A DNA stretch of 64,000 bases from UBA1479 sp040216635 (GCA_040216635.1 JAVJOU010000029.1:186001-250000); one strand, 5' to 3'; numbered from the stretch's first letter, positions 38,230-46,809 are shown. Notes: generated from the letters alone by a model not told the origin. Numbers and translations are program-made.

Positions 38230-41200
38230 CTATAAGTCTGCTCCAGTGCAACATTGTGAGGCCGCAATGCGCATAATGTATTCACGAGCTGCATTTGCTC
38301 GACTGTCTCGCATTTCGCTTCCCGCAGACGGGGGCTGCCAAATACCAGAGCCAGTCCCTTCGCCCGCGACACCGCCACGTTGATGCGGTTGAGCGAGAAC
38401 AGGAATTCCATCCCCCTCGGCATTTCCTCCGCTGACGATGCAGTCATCGAGACGAGGCAAACAGGCGCCTCTTGACCCTGGAACTTGTCTACGGTGCCGA
38501 CACGGATTGTCGCAGGCAGGGATTCCTGCAGCGCGTTGACCTGGGCGTTGTATGGTGCCACCACGATGATGTCGCTGTCATGCATAGGACGTGTCGTGCC
38601 GTCTTTCTCGGTCCACGTTCCGCGCACAAGCTCATCGATGGTCGCGCGAATCGCTGAGACTTCCTCGGGTGAAATTTGCGAGTTTCCCTCATGTGCGATA
38701 GGCACCCAGAACGCTCCCGCCTCAGGCAGCGACGTGTCCCCCACTTGCTGCCTTGCTGTGTCCGGATGGCTGGTCAGACGTCCCTCGTAGACTTGGTCCG
38801 AAATGAACCGGCACACTTCGGGATGCATGCGGCGTGAAATTGGCAGGAAGATGCCGCGGTCTGGCGGGATCGTGGCGTGATCGCCAAGCAGCCACTCTAA
38901 GCATGAAAGGTTCGCGGGGTGCGGATGGGCGCCCTGTATCACTTGGGGAAGCTGACGCGGGTCACCAACCAGTACGATGTTACGTGCCGCCCGCCCCATA
39001 GCGAGCAGGTTAGCGAGGCTGACTTGTCCTGCTTCCTCAACGAAAAGCCAGTCGAAGGCTTGCGAGAACTCGGGCCGCGAGAAAAAGAAAGCCGTTCCGC
39101 CGACAACGCTCGCGGACGACAACGCCGGATCGTCGTTGGCAGTTGCTCGCGTTACCCCTTTAAAGCCAGCTGGGTAGCCGTCGTCATCGCCGCTCACCTT
39201 GTGCGCCAAGTACACGCGCTTGCGGTCTATATCGGCATCGCCCTCATCAAGCGCAGCAAGGCAGCCCATGAGCACATTACGGATCGCCTCGTGGCTGGTC
39301 GACGCGACGCCAACTCGGTGCCCCGCACCAACCAGCGACAGGATCGCCCGCGCGGCGACATACGTCTTGCCGGTACCAGGTGGCCCTTGAATCGGAAGGA
39401 CCGTGCCATCCATGGCGGCGACGGAAGCGATGGTTCCCTCTACCGGATCGGCACCGCCAAGGATGTCCGAGCTGGGTCCAACCTTCAGGCGAGGGACGGC
39501 ACGAGCCAGCGTGTCTGCGATTGCTGTGAAACGCCGCGGACCACATTGGTCGGCGATGACGTCGCGAAGAGCAGCGGCGATGACGTCCGTGTTCAGCGGC
39601 CAATCCGGGTGCAGCGTTAACCGGTCACGGAGCAGATGCGCTTTCGCATTGCCCACCTTGACGGCAACCTCCCTTTTGGTCCGGTCGAGCGCATCGATGC
39701 TGACAGTCGCTGGCGGAGCGTCAAAAACTGGCACGGTGGCCCTCTTTCCACCCCGCAGCTTCGTCTCCTGCGTGGGGAAGCGGTAGATCCGTGACATCGA
39801 CCGCTTGACCGGCTGGGCTGGACCGACGGCTTCGAGCCCGGCTAGCGCTTCGAGATCGTCGATTAGATCTTCCTCATCCTTTCCGACACTGTCGAACACC
39901 GCCCATTGCGCAGGTTTGGCTTCCCTCCTGTGGAAAAGACCTATGTTGAACAGCATCTCCTGGTGCTCGGCGGGAAGTCTGCTCGCCGCCAATTCGGCCC
40001 TGAACGCCTGGGTCTCCGCGTCCTCTTCAATCTCCTTGTCATCCGCGGGCACGCCAAGGACGGGCCATGGCCCATCTGGCCGAATGCCGACCAGCCAGTC
40101 GCGCAGCTCCTGCGTCGAGATGCAGTCGACGCGGTTATAGACCTCGATTTCATCGAGGATCTGTTGATCGCCCGTCTCGCGCCAGCGCTCATAGGCGACC
40201 ACGGAACCGCCGGCCGTCTTCACCTCGCCTTCACGCGTCAGTCCGTAGAAGGCCTCCATCGACTTGATCGAATAGTTCTCCTCAGACCCGATCAAGGCGC
40301 CGCGCACGACGGCAAAGAGATCGACGAACCGGCGTTCGCGCAGCAGCCGATCGAGAAACGCCTCGCCGATCCCATACTTCGTCGTGAGGCGCCGCAGCGC
40401 GGTGATCTCGTAGGGAGCGTAGTGATAGATGCGTGCGGCTGGGTACGCGGCGAGCCGCGCGCGGAAGAAATCCAGCAGATCAGAGAGCGCCCGCGCCTCG
40501 GCGGCATGGTCATGCGCCCAGAACGCGCGGAACTGACCGTCGAACCAGATGCCGTGCAGGTATTCGAGGCCGCCTTCGAAGTGAGGATCCCCCTCGATGT
40601 CATAGAAGAGATCGCCTGGCTGTGGCTCGGGAAAGAGGTCGAAGCCCTTGCCCGGCTCGGGCTCCCGAAGCTCCCATGCCGGCTCCCCGGTCTTGCGAGC
40701 GTGCTGCAGTCTGGCTTGGGTGACCAGGCGCTTGCGTGTGGGCTCGGCCATACCGCGGACCGGCTCATCACGTGAAGCGAGGGCTTCCATCGTCTGTACG
40801 CCCGCGGCCTCAAGTTTCTTCACCTGTCCACGGGTGATGTTGGCCACGTTGAACAGGCTGTCCTCGGTCTTCCAGACCTCCGCGCAGTGGTCGCCCCAGC
40901 GGCAAAGGGCGCAGTCGGCACACGGCGCTGGGCGCGTTTCGATTGGATCGGCAATGAAGGCTTCGAGTCGCCCACGGGCTTCCCGGGCATAGGCAGCGTA
41001 GTCAGCCAGCCGGAGCGAGGTGCGCGTGCCATCGCCCAGCTCGACATGGGCATATTCAGGGGCCTCGACTTGGATCTCGGCCAGCAGGTCGGAATAGAGG
41101 ACGAGTTGCAGGACGTGCTTGGGGTGAGGCCGCCGCTTCAGCTTGGTATCAGCGACCTCATAGCTGAACGGTCCGAGCGCTGAAGGCCGCTCGACGCGCT

Positions 41201-41564
41201 CCAGAAAATCCGACCAGCCGCCCCAGTTGCCGGAGATGAATGCGCCCTGAAAGACCACGTCCGGACCCTCAGCCAAGGCGGCACGGGTCGCTTCGGCGTT
41301 CTTCGCGAGGCCACTGCGCTCGATCTCCACAACCGAATGGCCCTCAGCCTTCAGGCGCTCCAGGTGCGCCATCTCATGGGCGTCACCTTGCTTCTGCAGC
41401 AGCAAGGCGTCATCGCTATCCTCGCGGGGCGTCGGGCCATGTCCTTGCAGGTATCCGAGGTCGAGCGTGATCGCGTGCGCGCACCCCGTAAAGCGCATCA
41501 GGTCGGAGGCTGACAAAAGTATTCGACCGTCGAGGACCCTCATCGGAACTCCATCGCGTGCCAC
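38226..41564 (-). CDS. RecB/RNase H-like nuclease fused to SF1 helicase (TM0106 type)
   Basis: 1112 residues. N-terminal RecB-like nuclease module ending in a Cys cluster (PCADCALCRWGDHC, about 213-226) that may hold an Fe-S centre; then an RNase H-fold exonuclease (FYDIEGDP near 320, with later HYAPYE and D..Y residues); then an SF1 helicase with Walker A GPPGTGKT near 726, Walker B WLFVEEAGQ, GDPRQLPQ, VDKFQGQE and AVSRAKGLALVFG. Such enzymes cut and unwind DNA or RNA. First gene of a two-gene operon with the GHKL/DUF3883 gene; faces the WYL gene across an 83-base promoter gap. Confidence 0.88.
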   Translation of the reverse strand: MARDGVPMRVLDGRILLSASDLMRFTGCAHAITLDLGYLQGHGPTPREDSDDALLLQKQGDAHEMAHLERLKAEGHSVVEIERSGLAKNAEATRAALAEGPDVVFQGAFISGNWGGWSDFLERVERPSALGPFSYEVADTKLKRRPHPKHVLQLVLYSDLLAEIQVEAPEYAHVELGDGTRTSLRLADYAAYAREARGRLEAFIADPIETRPAPCADCALCRWGDHCAEVWKTEDSLFNVANITRGQVKKLEAAGVQTMEALASRDEPVRGMAEPTRKRLVTQARLQHARKTGEPAWELREPEPGKGFDLFPEPQPGDLFYDIEGDPHFEGGLEYLHGIWFDGQFRAFWAHDHAAEARALSDLLDFFRARLAAYPAARIYHYAPYEITALRRLTTKYGIGEAFLDRLLRERRFVDLFAVVRGALIGSEENYSIKSMEAFYGLTREGEVKTAGGSVVAYERWRETGDQQILDEIEVYNRVDCISTQELRDWLVGIRPDGPWPVLGVPADDKEIEEDAETQAFRAELAASRLPAEHQEMLFNIGLFHRREAKPAQWAVFDSVGKDEEDLIDDLEALAGLEAVGPAQPVKRSMSRIYRFPTQETKLRGGKRATVPVFDAPPATVSIDALDRTKREVAVKVGNAKAHLLRDRLTLHPDWPLNTDVIAAALRDVIADQCGPRRFTAIADTLARAVPRLKVGPSSDILGGADPVEGTIASVAAMDGTVLPIQGPPGTGKTYVAARAILSLVGAGHRVGVASTSHEAIRNVLMGCLAALDEGDADIDRKRVYLAHKVSGDDDGYPAGFKGVTRATANDDPALSSASVVGGTAFFFSRPEFSQAFDWLFVEEAGQVSLANLLAMGRAARNIVLVGDPRQLPQVIQGAHPHPANLSCLEWLLGDHATIPPDRGIFLPISRRMHPEVCRFISDQVYEGRLTSHPDTARQQVGDTSLPEAGAFWVPIAHEGNSQISPEEVSAIRATIDELVRGTWTEKDGTTRPMHDSDIIVVAPYNAQVNALQESLPATIRVGTVDKFQGQEAPVCLVSMTASSAEEMPRGMEFLFSLNRINVAVSRAKGLALVFGSPRLREAKCETVEQMQLVNTLCALRPHNVALEQTYR

Positions 41565-41622
41565 TCAGCTCTTCGAGGAATCCGCCTCGACAGACCACGA
41601 CATCAGCAATAGCTTATGAGGG

Positions 41623-41637
41623 TGTCAATTTCTGACA
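41623..41637. promoter_or_regulatory. palindromic operator TGTCA-N5-TGACA
   Basis: Lies in the divergent gap between the helicase and WYL genes, ending 10 bases before the WYL ATG. Its position lets one regulator control both directions. WYL-family repressors of defence loci (BrxR, CapW type) use such palindromes; the assignment here is inference. Confidence 0.55.
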
Positions 41638-41647
41638 TAGTTTGCAA

Positions 41648-42778
41648 ATGTCCTTTGCCAAAGCCCAAGACCTCTTGCGTCTCGCTCAGATCGCCGCTGC
41701 ACGGCGCGGTGGGATCTGCCTGGAAGAGATCGGCTCGGAGTTCGGCGTGTCTCATCGAACTGCGCAGCGGATGACCGACGCGCTCGAGGCAACCTTCGCC
41801 AACGTCACGATCGAGGAACGTGATGATCGTCGGAGATACTGGCGGATCGCCGACCCCCAGCTTGTGCGATTGCAGCCGCGACCGGAAGCCACGATTGAGG
41901 CGCTGGAGATTGCGATCCGGACGGCACGCGAGGAGAACCGCTCACGGCACGCAGACGCGCTTAATGATCTTAGGGATGGCTTGATCGCTCGCCTGCCGTC
42001 AAGGGATGCGTACCGAACCGAAGCGGATGTCGAAGCCGTTCTGGGCGCGTTGGGCCATGTCATGCGGCCCGGCCCGCGCGTTCTGCTGGCGCCGAAGATC
42101 ATCGACTCGGTTATCGAAGGACTGCGCGGCCCTTTCCGGCTGCGGATCGTATACGGCACCCCTGATACGCAACCTCGTACGATCGAGCCTCACGGACTGC
42201 TTCTGGGGCCCCGGAGCTATCTGGTCGCGCGCCAACCAGATCGCGGCAAGGACTTCCTGAATTTCCGCATGGATAGGATCGTCGAAGCCGACTGCCTCGA
42301 CGAAAGCTTCGCCTTCCAGAGAGATTTTTCGCTGGACGACTATGCGGCCCGGGCATTTGGCGCCTATCAGGACGCTTCTCAATTCGGTGAAGTCGTGTGG
42401 CGCTTTACGCCCGAAGCCGCGGCCCGAGCTGCTGAGTTCCGTTTCCATCCATCCCAGACCCTCGAGTACGAAGACGACGGCAGTCTCATCGTACGATTTC
42501 ATGCTGCTGGCTGGCTGGAAATGGCCTGGTTCCTTTATCAATGGGGAGATGCTGTCGAAGTCTTGGCGCCTCGGGAATTGCGCAACATGACCGTCGGCTA
42601 TCCGCCAGGCGATCGAGGATTTCCGGGCCAAGAGCATCTCCGACCTCGAGTACCTCAAGCGCGTGCGCGACATCCGCGACCAGATGGTGCGACGGGATAC
42701 GACGGATATACCCGAACCGATCAGGGACGACCCGCTCGGACGAGCCTTTTACGGCTGCCTTCGCGAAGCCTTGTCTGA
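41648..42778 (+). CDS. WYL-domain transcriptional regulator with replaced 3' end
   Basis: 376 codons from the ATG at 41648 (TTG at 41642 is in frame). N-terminal winged helix (DLLRLAQIAAARRGGICLEEIGSEFGVSHRTAQRMTDAL) and central WYL domain (FRLRIVYGT, EPHGLLLGPRSYLVAR, FRMDRI), then the C-terminal ligand/dimer extension to about residue 315 (EVLAPRELRNM). From about 42590 the same frame reads through the antisense-free remains of another gene (hsdR, frame shifted), giving about 60 low-complexity Arg/Pro-rich residues. The functional protein is probably complete apart from this tail. Expected role: repressor of itself and the divergent nuclease-helicase operon, released by a signal bound in the WYL domain. 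Confidence 0.8.
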   Translation: MSFAKAQDLLRLAQIAAARRGGICLEEIGSEFGVSHRTAQRMTDALEATFANVTIEERDDRRRYWRIADPQLVRLQPRPEATIEALEIAIRTAREENRSRHADALNDLRDGLIARLPSRDAYRTEADVEAVLGALGHVMRPGPRVLLAPKIIDSVIEGLRGPFRLRIVYGTPDTQPRTIEPHGLLLGPRSYLVARQPDRGKDFLNFRMDRIVEADCLDESFAFQRDFSLDDYAARAFGAYQDASQFGEVVWRFTPEAAARAAEFRFHPSQTLEYEDDGSLIVRFHAAGWLEMAWFLYQWGDAVEVLAPRELRNMTVGYPPGDRGFPGQEHLRPRVPQARARHPRPDGATGYDGYTRTDQGRPARTSLLRLPSRSLV

Positions 42779-43028
42779 CGTCCAGGGCTCCGGGGACGAT
42801 GCCGAGACATTGAGCGCAGAAGCGGCCGTGCAGCTGGTCGGCATCATCAACAGCCATCGGCGTGTGGACTGGGCTCAGGATCCGGATGTCGAGAACGCCA
42901 TGAAGAATGACATCGACGATTACATCTTCGATGTGATCCGCGGAGAGCACAACGTGCCGATTTCGACGGAAGCGATCGACGCTCTCATCGATCGCCTGTT
43001 GATGGTCGCGCGCCGCCAGGCAGCGTGA
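42591..43028 (+). pseudogene. hsdR: 3' remnant of a type I restriction hsdR gene
   Basis: A frame offset from the WYL gene reads AIRQAIEDFRAKSISDLEYL...KRVRDIRDQMV and DIPEPIRDDPLGRAFYG, the end of HsdR C-terminal helical domains, down to the stop at 43026-43028 (about 145 codons). Upstream in that frame is a stop at 42588-42590 and WYL sequence, so the motor and nuclease domains are gone. No hsdM or hsdS is in the window. Deletion junction is within about 15 bases of 42590. Confidence 0.75.
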
Positions 43029-43732
43029 TGATCAGGTCGACGAACTATGGCAGCGCGGTCATCGAATACACTCTCACCCGAACTCCGCGCTCGTCTCTTT
43101 CGATCTCGGTACTGCCGGATGGCACCGTCACCGTCACTGCCCCGGAAGAGGCGGATCCGGACGAGATCGACGAGCGTGTCAGACGGCGGGCGCGCTGGAT
43201 CCTGCGCCAGCAGAGGCGGTTCGCGGAGTTTCGGCCGAGGACGCCCCCACGGCAATTCGTCGGCGGAGAGACTCATCGCTATCTGGGCCGGCAATACCGC
43301 CTGAAGATCGATGCCGCCGAAAAGGATCGGGTTCTGATCCGGTCCGGCCGACTCGTGGTCGAGACGCGGTTTCCGGACGATCGCGACTGGACCCGGGTGC
43401 TGGTTCGCCGCTGGATGCGCCAGCGCGCGCGGGAAGTGCTTAAAGAGCGCTATGACGAAGCGCGCCCCACCATGGCGGCCCTGGGGATTGAGCCGCCGCC
43501 GTTGATGATCTGCCCCATGAAGAAGCGTTGGGGCAGCCATACGTCGTCGGGCCGCATCCTGCTGAACGACATGCTTATCGCGGCGCGGCGCGACTGCATC
43601 GACTACGTGATCGTCCACGAACTCTGCCACGTCGTCGAGCCGAACCATTCGCCGCGGTTCTTCCGCCTCCTGAACCGCTTGATGCCCGACTGGGAGCGCC
43701 GCAAGGATCTCTTGGAAAGGTCGATGATCTGA
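43028..43732 (+). CDS. YgjP-type M48-like metallopeptidase (type I RM associated)
   Basis: About 234 residues, ATG at 43028 overlapping the hsdR remnant stop by one base (TGATG); GTG at 43025 is in frame. Zinc motif HELCH (YVIVHELCHVVEPNHSPRFF), and the family marker KKRWGSH (about 160). DUF45/YgjP genes commonly lie directly after hsdR in type I restriction loci, as here. Its role there is not settled. With the restriction genes deleted it is an orphan. Confidence 0.88.
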   Translation: MIRSTNYGSAVIEYTLTRTPRSSLSISVLPDGTVTVTAPEEADPDEIDERVRRRARWILRQQRRFAEFRPRTPPRQFVGGETHRYLGRQYRLKIDAAEKDRVLIRSGRLVVETRFPDDRDWTRVLVRRWMRQRAREVLKERYDEARPTMAALGIEPPPLMICPMKKRWGSHTSSGRILLNDMLIAARRDCIDYVIVHELCHVVEPNHSPRFFRLLNRLMPDWERRKDLLERSMI

Positions 43733-44164
43733 AACCCGTTGGTCGATTTGGATCGATGTTGTCTCCGGCTGCCGACAATGCTTCGAACCGGGGACACGAC
43801 AGCGGCGATTTTCTCTTTTGAATTCAACGCTCTCCGGACTGTACGAACCAGGCCGCAGTCCAGAGGTCGAGAGAAAGCAGCGGAGAGAGAACGCCGACGT
43901 GGCCCGCGACGGCAGAAGGCAGTCCAGAGGTCACACGCCGAATGGCGCGGTTCCTCGCGATATTCGGCGCAATCTCAGGAGCGGAGAACGTTCGACAGGT
44001 TAGAAATGGCGGACAGGGAGGGATCGTCCAACCATCAAAGAAAAACCGCAGATTTCTGCGATCTCAATCTCCCTTTCGATGCCGAAGTGTACCAAGTCAG
44101 TGTACCAGAGGCAACAGCACGCCATCACGTAATATCTCTAAGCCTTTGATAATAAATTATTTTA
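43733..44164. other. gene-poor junction between the two islands
   Basis: From the metallopeptidase stop to the recombinase promoter there is no convincing gene. It contains a 14-bp direct repeat GCAGTCCAGAGGTC at 43855-43868 and 43919-43932, the left att core at 44007-44024, and an island-end sequence (44035-44104) that mirrors the other end of the island. Confidence 0.6.
44007..44024. repeat. left attachment core of the island
   Basis: 18 bp identical to the tRNA-Ser 3' end at 53123-53140. Beyond the core the left copy continues CGTCCAACC where the tRNA has TCGAACCCTC, marking the end of the duplicated core. Confidence 0.88.
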
Positions 44165-44192
44165 TTGACACGACCACTATATGTGGTATACT
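44165..44192 (+). promoter_or_regulatory. sigma-70 promoter with operator in the spacer
   Basis: TTGACA (44165-44170), a 16-base spacer and TATACT (44187-44192) match the consensus closely. The spacer contains CCAC-N5-GTGG (44174-44186), a likely operator. It points at the first serine recombinase gene through a 200-base leader. Confidence 0.75.
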
Positions 44193-44352
44193 GTGACAAT
44201 CGTAATATCAATATATTCTGCATGGCCAGATCATCTATCGATATTGCAAACGTTTGCAAAAGCGGACCCAAACGTAAAACGACATAATAAACCAATAGAT
44301 TACATAGCAAACGTCAGCTAATCTCCTTCCATATTCTCGTATAGGTCTCTTC

Positions 44353-44369
44353 GGGCGCTTACAGCGCCC
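44353..44369 (+). promoter_or_regulatory. leader hairpin before serine recombinase gene
   Basis: GGGCGC-TTACA-GCGCCC stem-loop, 22 bases before the ATG, followed by a weak T-rich stretch. Possible attenuator or translation block. Confidence 0.4.
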
Positions 44370-44390
44370 TGTATTGTATTCGAGGCCCGA

Positions 44391-45158
44391 ATGCCTGCGG
44401 ACGTATTTGCCTCGCCGGAATATGTAATCTACGCCAGAACCTCGACGCGGAGGCGTTGGCGGCAAAGGCTTAGAAGGCAAGTTTCAAGATTAGAGGCGTT
44501 CGTATCCGACAACCGAGGACACGTTATCGGTTCTTTTCGGGATATAGGCCAAGCGGAAGATGAGACCCTATCAGGGCGCATGACCGCGATTGAGCAAGCC
44601 TACCAAGAGAATGCAACCCTCCTCGTAACGAGCATTGATCGTTTCAGCCGCGACCCGCAATTTGTCGAGGACTGGTTAAGGGTTATACGCCTTCAAACCG
44701 TATCTCACCCGCAGGCGTCTAACAGCGATTTAGTACGTCTGGCCCGACAAGAATTATTCAGACAGGTTGATTGGGAAGAAGAGCAAGAACAGCGGCGTAT
44801 ATTGGATGGCAGGCCACCATCGAACTCGCCCAACGACGACGGCCTAATGAGGCGGCGAATACGAGCGCGGACGCGGGCGCGCAAAGTAAGCATCGTCATC
44901 AAACACCTTCGACGAAACGGCGTTTCCACACTGCAAGTTATCGCTGATGAACTGAACCGTATCGGCGTAAAAACACCCACGGGGCGGGGGGAGTGGAAAC
45001 CGAACACCGTGTCACGGGAAGAGCGAACAAACCGCCTCCACCCAACGACAACCCGCTTTCCGAAAGAGATATGGAATTGGTTTCTTCCAGAGATATTCGA
45101 AACCGAAGAACATGCGGCTGTTTGGCTGGACTCGGTTTTAAGCCGCGATGACCAATAG
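44391..45158 (+). CDS. serine recombinase (resolvase/invertase-like)
   Basis: 255 residues. N-terminal resolvase fold with the nucleophile Ser in YARTST near residue 17, then LVTSIDRFSRDP (usual LDRLSRD) near 82. C-terminal part has VIADELNRIGVKTPTGRGEW, the recombinase-associated repeat that reads target DNA, but it is short compared with large serine integrases. The conserved E..R helix is less clear than in the island's other resolvase. Driven by its own strong promoter. Confidence 0.8.
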   Translation: MPADVFASPEYVIYARTSTRRRWRQRLRRQVSRLEAFVSDNRGHVIGSFRDIGQAEDETLSGRMTAIEQAYQENATLLVTSIDRFSRDPQFVEDWLRVIRLQTVSHPQASNSDLVRLARQELFRQVDWEEEQEQRRILDGRPPSNSPNDDGLMRRRIRARTRARKVSIVIKHLRRNGVSTLQVIADELNRIGVKTPTGRGEWKPNTVSREERTNRLHPTTTRFPKEIWNWFLPEIFETEEHAAVWLDSVLSRDDQ

Positions 45159-45465
45159 TTATCGCAGATTTGCAGGAACCTCCTACGAAATCGCGGGGGG
45201 ATGGCCAAACTGCCTTATGTCCATAGCTTCCCTATGAACCGGCGCTTGAATTGCAGATTTATCGAGTCGGCCGAGTCCGATAGCCAAATCTGCAATGATG
45301 AATGCAGTTTCCTTAACTTGCGATCTGCAATAGCCAGGAAGCCCCAGATACTACAGCCCCATGATGCGCAGAATGCGGAAAACCGAGGCTGAGGTGCCAG
45401 ACCCCATCTACAATGAATTCCGTAAAAAATTGTATCTGTTCGCCAGGAATGGCTATCGCACATTT
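45159..45465. repeat. gene-free stretch with long inverted repeat
   Basis: No credible gene. It holds repeat copy 1 and a 10-bp perfect inverted repeat TTGCAGATTT / AAATCTGCAA (45251-45260 and 45286-45295) with a further imperfect stem inside, making one 45-base cruciform-like structure. The arms share the CAGATTTGCA core seen in the direct repeats, so this may be a recombinase or excision-factor binding region. Confidence 0.5.
45165..45176. repeat. direct repeat CAGATTTGCAGG, copy 1
   Basis: Identical to 46749-46760. Copy 1 is 7 bases after the first serine recombinase stop, copy 2 is 50 bases before the second recombinase start. The pair brackets the XRE/lipoprotein/membrane-protein cassette. 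Confidence 0.5.
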
Positions 45466-45702
45466 TTAGTCAGCTAAAAGCCGTTTGATGACCTTGACGG
45501 GATCGAGGTCGAGGTGCGGTGCGATCTCCAAAAACTCCCCCACGTCTAACCGTCTTTCCCCGAGTTCATAGCGCGACACGAATTGCTGCGGCTGTCCAAT
45601 GCGGTTTGCCAATTCGGCTTGGGTAATGCCCAGCTTCTCCCTCTGCGACCTCAGGAGTTCTCTGAAGCGCCCGTAGACCGCCGAACTGATGGACTTCGTC
45701 AT
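45466..45702 (-). CDS. XRE-family helix-turn-helix regulator
   Basis: 78 residues: FRELLRSQREKLGITQAELANRIGQPQQFVSRYELGERRLDVGEFLEIA is a plain Cro/C1-type HTH with no extra domain. Divergent from the lipoprotein gene; the shared gap has a large inverted repeat that it probably binds. Likely a phage-repressor-like controller of the cassette or of island excision. Confidence 0.87.
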   Translation of the reverse strand: MTKSISSAVYGRFRELLRSQREKLGITQAELANRIGQPQQFVSRYELGERRLDVGEFLEIAPHLDLDPVKVIKRLLAD

Positions 45703-45741
45703 AAGCCGGAACCCGCAGGTTAAAACCGGCTTTCCCTCTAT

Positions 45742-45771
45742 ACATCAATTGCGTGTACACAAAATTGATGT
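45742..45771. promoter_or_regulatory. operator-like inverted repeat between XRE and lipoprotein genes
   Basis: Perfect 9-bp arms ACATCAATT and AATTGATGT, 12 bases apart, with TGTACA at the centre. Lies in the divergent promoter of the XRE gene, so autoregulation is likely. Confidence 0.6.
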
Positions 45772-45810
45772 AAGAATTTTCATCATTGATCGAGCGTTGA
45801 GGAGGGAGCG

Positions 45811-46221
45811 ATGGGGAGAATTAAGGGCAGCCAAACATGGATTGCTGCAATATGCATGGTCGGGCTTACAGCCTGCCAGACGACGCAAGACCGTGCGCAA
45901 CGCGCCGCTGATATCGAACGAGATATCGCCATCGCCCAGAAACATTTCACCGAGTCGGACAAGGAACTCTGCATCACTGAGTTTAAGCGGAACATGCATG
46001 ACCCGAGTTCTTTCGAACTGGCGGGGCCGCTGGAGGTCAACCGCATCTGGATCGATACCACCTACGGGCAGAAGTGGGATCACCTGCCACCCCGCCGCGT
46101 CGTCTACACGGCCCGCATTAGGGGAAAGAACAAGTTCGGGGGATTGGTGCTTAACGAAATGCGCTGCATCTATGGCGTGATCGATACGGGCATCGTCTTT
46201 GCCGCTGCCAAGGGCAGATAG
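45811..46221 (+). CDS. small lipoprotein, unknown function
   Basis: 136 residues. N-terminal signal with lipobox GLTAC-Q near residue 22; the mature part has SDKELCITEFKRNMHDPSSFELAG, a short motif also seen in small phage/island-borne lipoproteins. Paired Cys (ELC, MRC) could form a disulfide. Followed closely by a membrane-protein gene. Confidence 0.65.
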   Translation: MGRIKGSQTWIAAICMVGLTACQTTQDRAQRAADIERDIAIAQKHFTESDKELCITEFKRNMHDPSSFELAGPLEVNRIWIDTTYGQKWDHLPPRRVVYTARIRGKNKFGGLVLNEMRCIYGVIDTGIVFAAAKGR

Positions 46222-46236
46222 GCGGACCCTGTCCCG

Positions 46237-46617
46237 ATGATCTGGCTCGTCGTCATTCTCCTGTTCTGCATCCTGTTGGTTCTTCTGGGTGGGGGCAATT
46301 TCGTTCGCGCCACTCTCTCGACCGTCGCCATCCTCGGGTACTTGGTGCTCATGGCGATCCTCACGGGAGACCCCGTATGGTTCTTCAAATGGCTGCTTTG
46401 GCTCCTTCCCGTGTGGATGGTCTTTCTGTTGGCCGTCCACCTATATTTCCGCTGGAAAAACGGGGTAGAGCGGCAACCGATCCCGCAAGGCATCGTTCGC
46501 CAGTTCCTACCCTCAGCTTGGGTGGGGCTGTCCCGAAATGATTACGTAGGTGCTGCGGTGATGGTCTTAGGTGTCGCCGCATTCTGCTTCTTCGCGCTCT
46601 ACGCATTGACGCCATAG
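46237..46617 (+). CDS. small integral membrane protein
   Basis: 126 residues with four hydrophobic segments (about 1-22, 25-44, 48-68 and 103-124). No family recognised. Sixteen bases after the lipoprotein gene, hence likely cotranscribed. The gap 46618-46809 holds repeat copy 2 and nothing else that I can support. Confidence 0.6.
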   Translation: MIWLVVILLFCILLVLLGGGNFVRATLSTVAILGYLVLMAILTGDPVWFFKWLLWLLPVWMVFLLAVHLYFRWKNGVERQPIPQGIVRQFLPSAWVGLSRNDYVGAAVMVLGVAAFCFFALYALTP

Positions 46618-46748
46618 TAAACGGGCCTAGCGACAAACAGTAAGCCTGGATCGCTCGGGCCATCCTTCAAGAGACAATGAACGCCTTTTACCCCGCCATG
46701 TTTCGCGGGTAGCTCTTATGACGAATTAGCAGAACTGCATAGAACGAA

Positions 46749-46760
46749 CAGATTTGCAGG
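46749..46760. repeat. direct repeat CAGATTTGCAGG, copy 2
   Basis: Partner of 45165-45176; see that entry. Confidence 0.5.
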
Positions 46761-46809
46761 CTGGAGTGGATGGCAGGCAGATTTTACATCCGAGCACCAA
46801 CGTTCACGG

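Larger units (their letters stand above)
32831..44006. mobile_element. older island segment at tRNA-Ser(GCT)
   Basis: Accessory block between the backbone terminator at 32826 and the left att repeat of the inner island. It contains a nuclease-helicase, a GHKL-ATPase/DUF3883 protein, a WYL regulator, an hsdR remnant and a YgjP-type gene, all defence-associated, with base and codon use unlike the flanks (notably less GC-rich in the 32.9-38.2 kb gene). Its own integrase is not present. Confidence 0.5.

Noticed and set aside
43775..43800. TTCGAACCGGGG, like a tRNA T-loop
   Set aside because: No acceptor or anticodon stem can be built around it.
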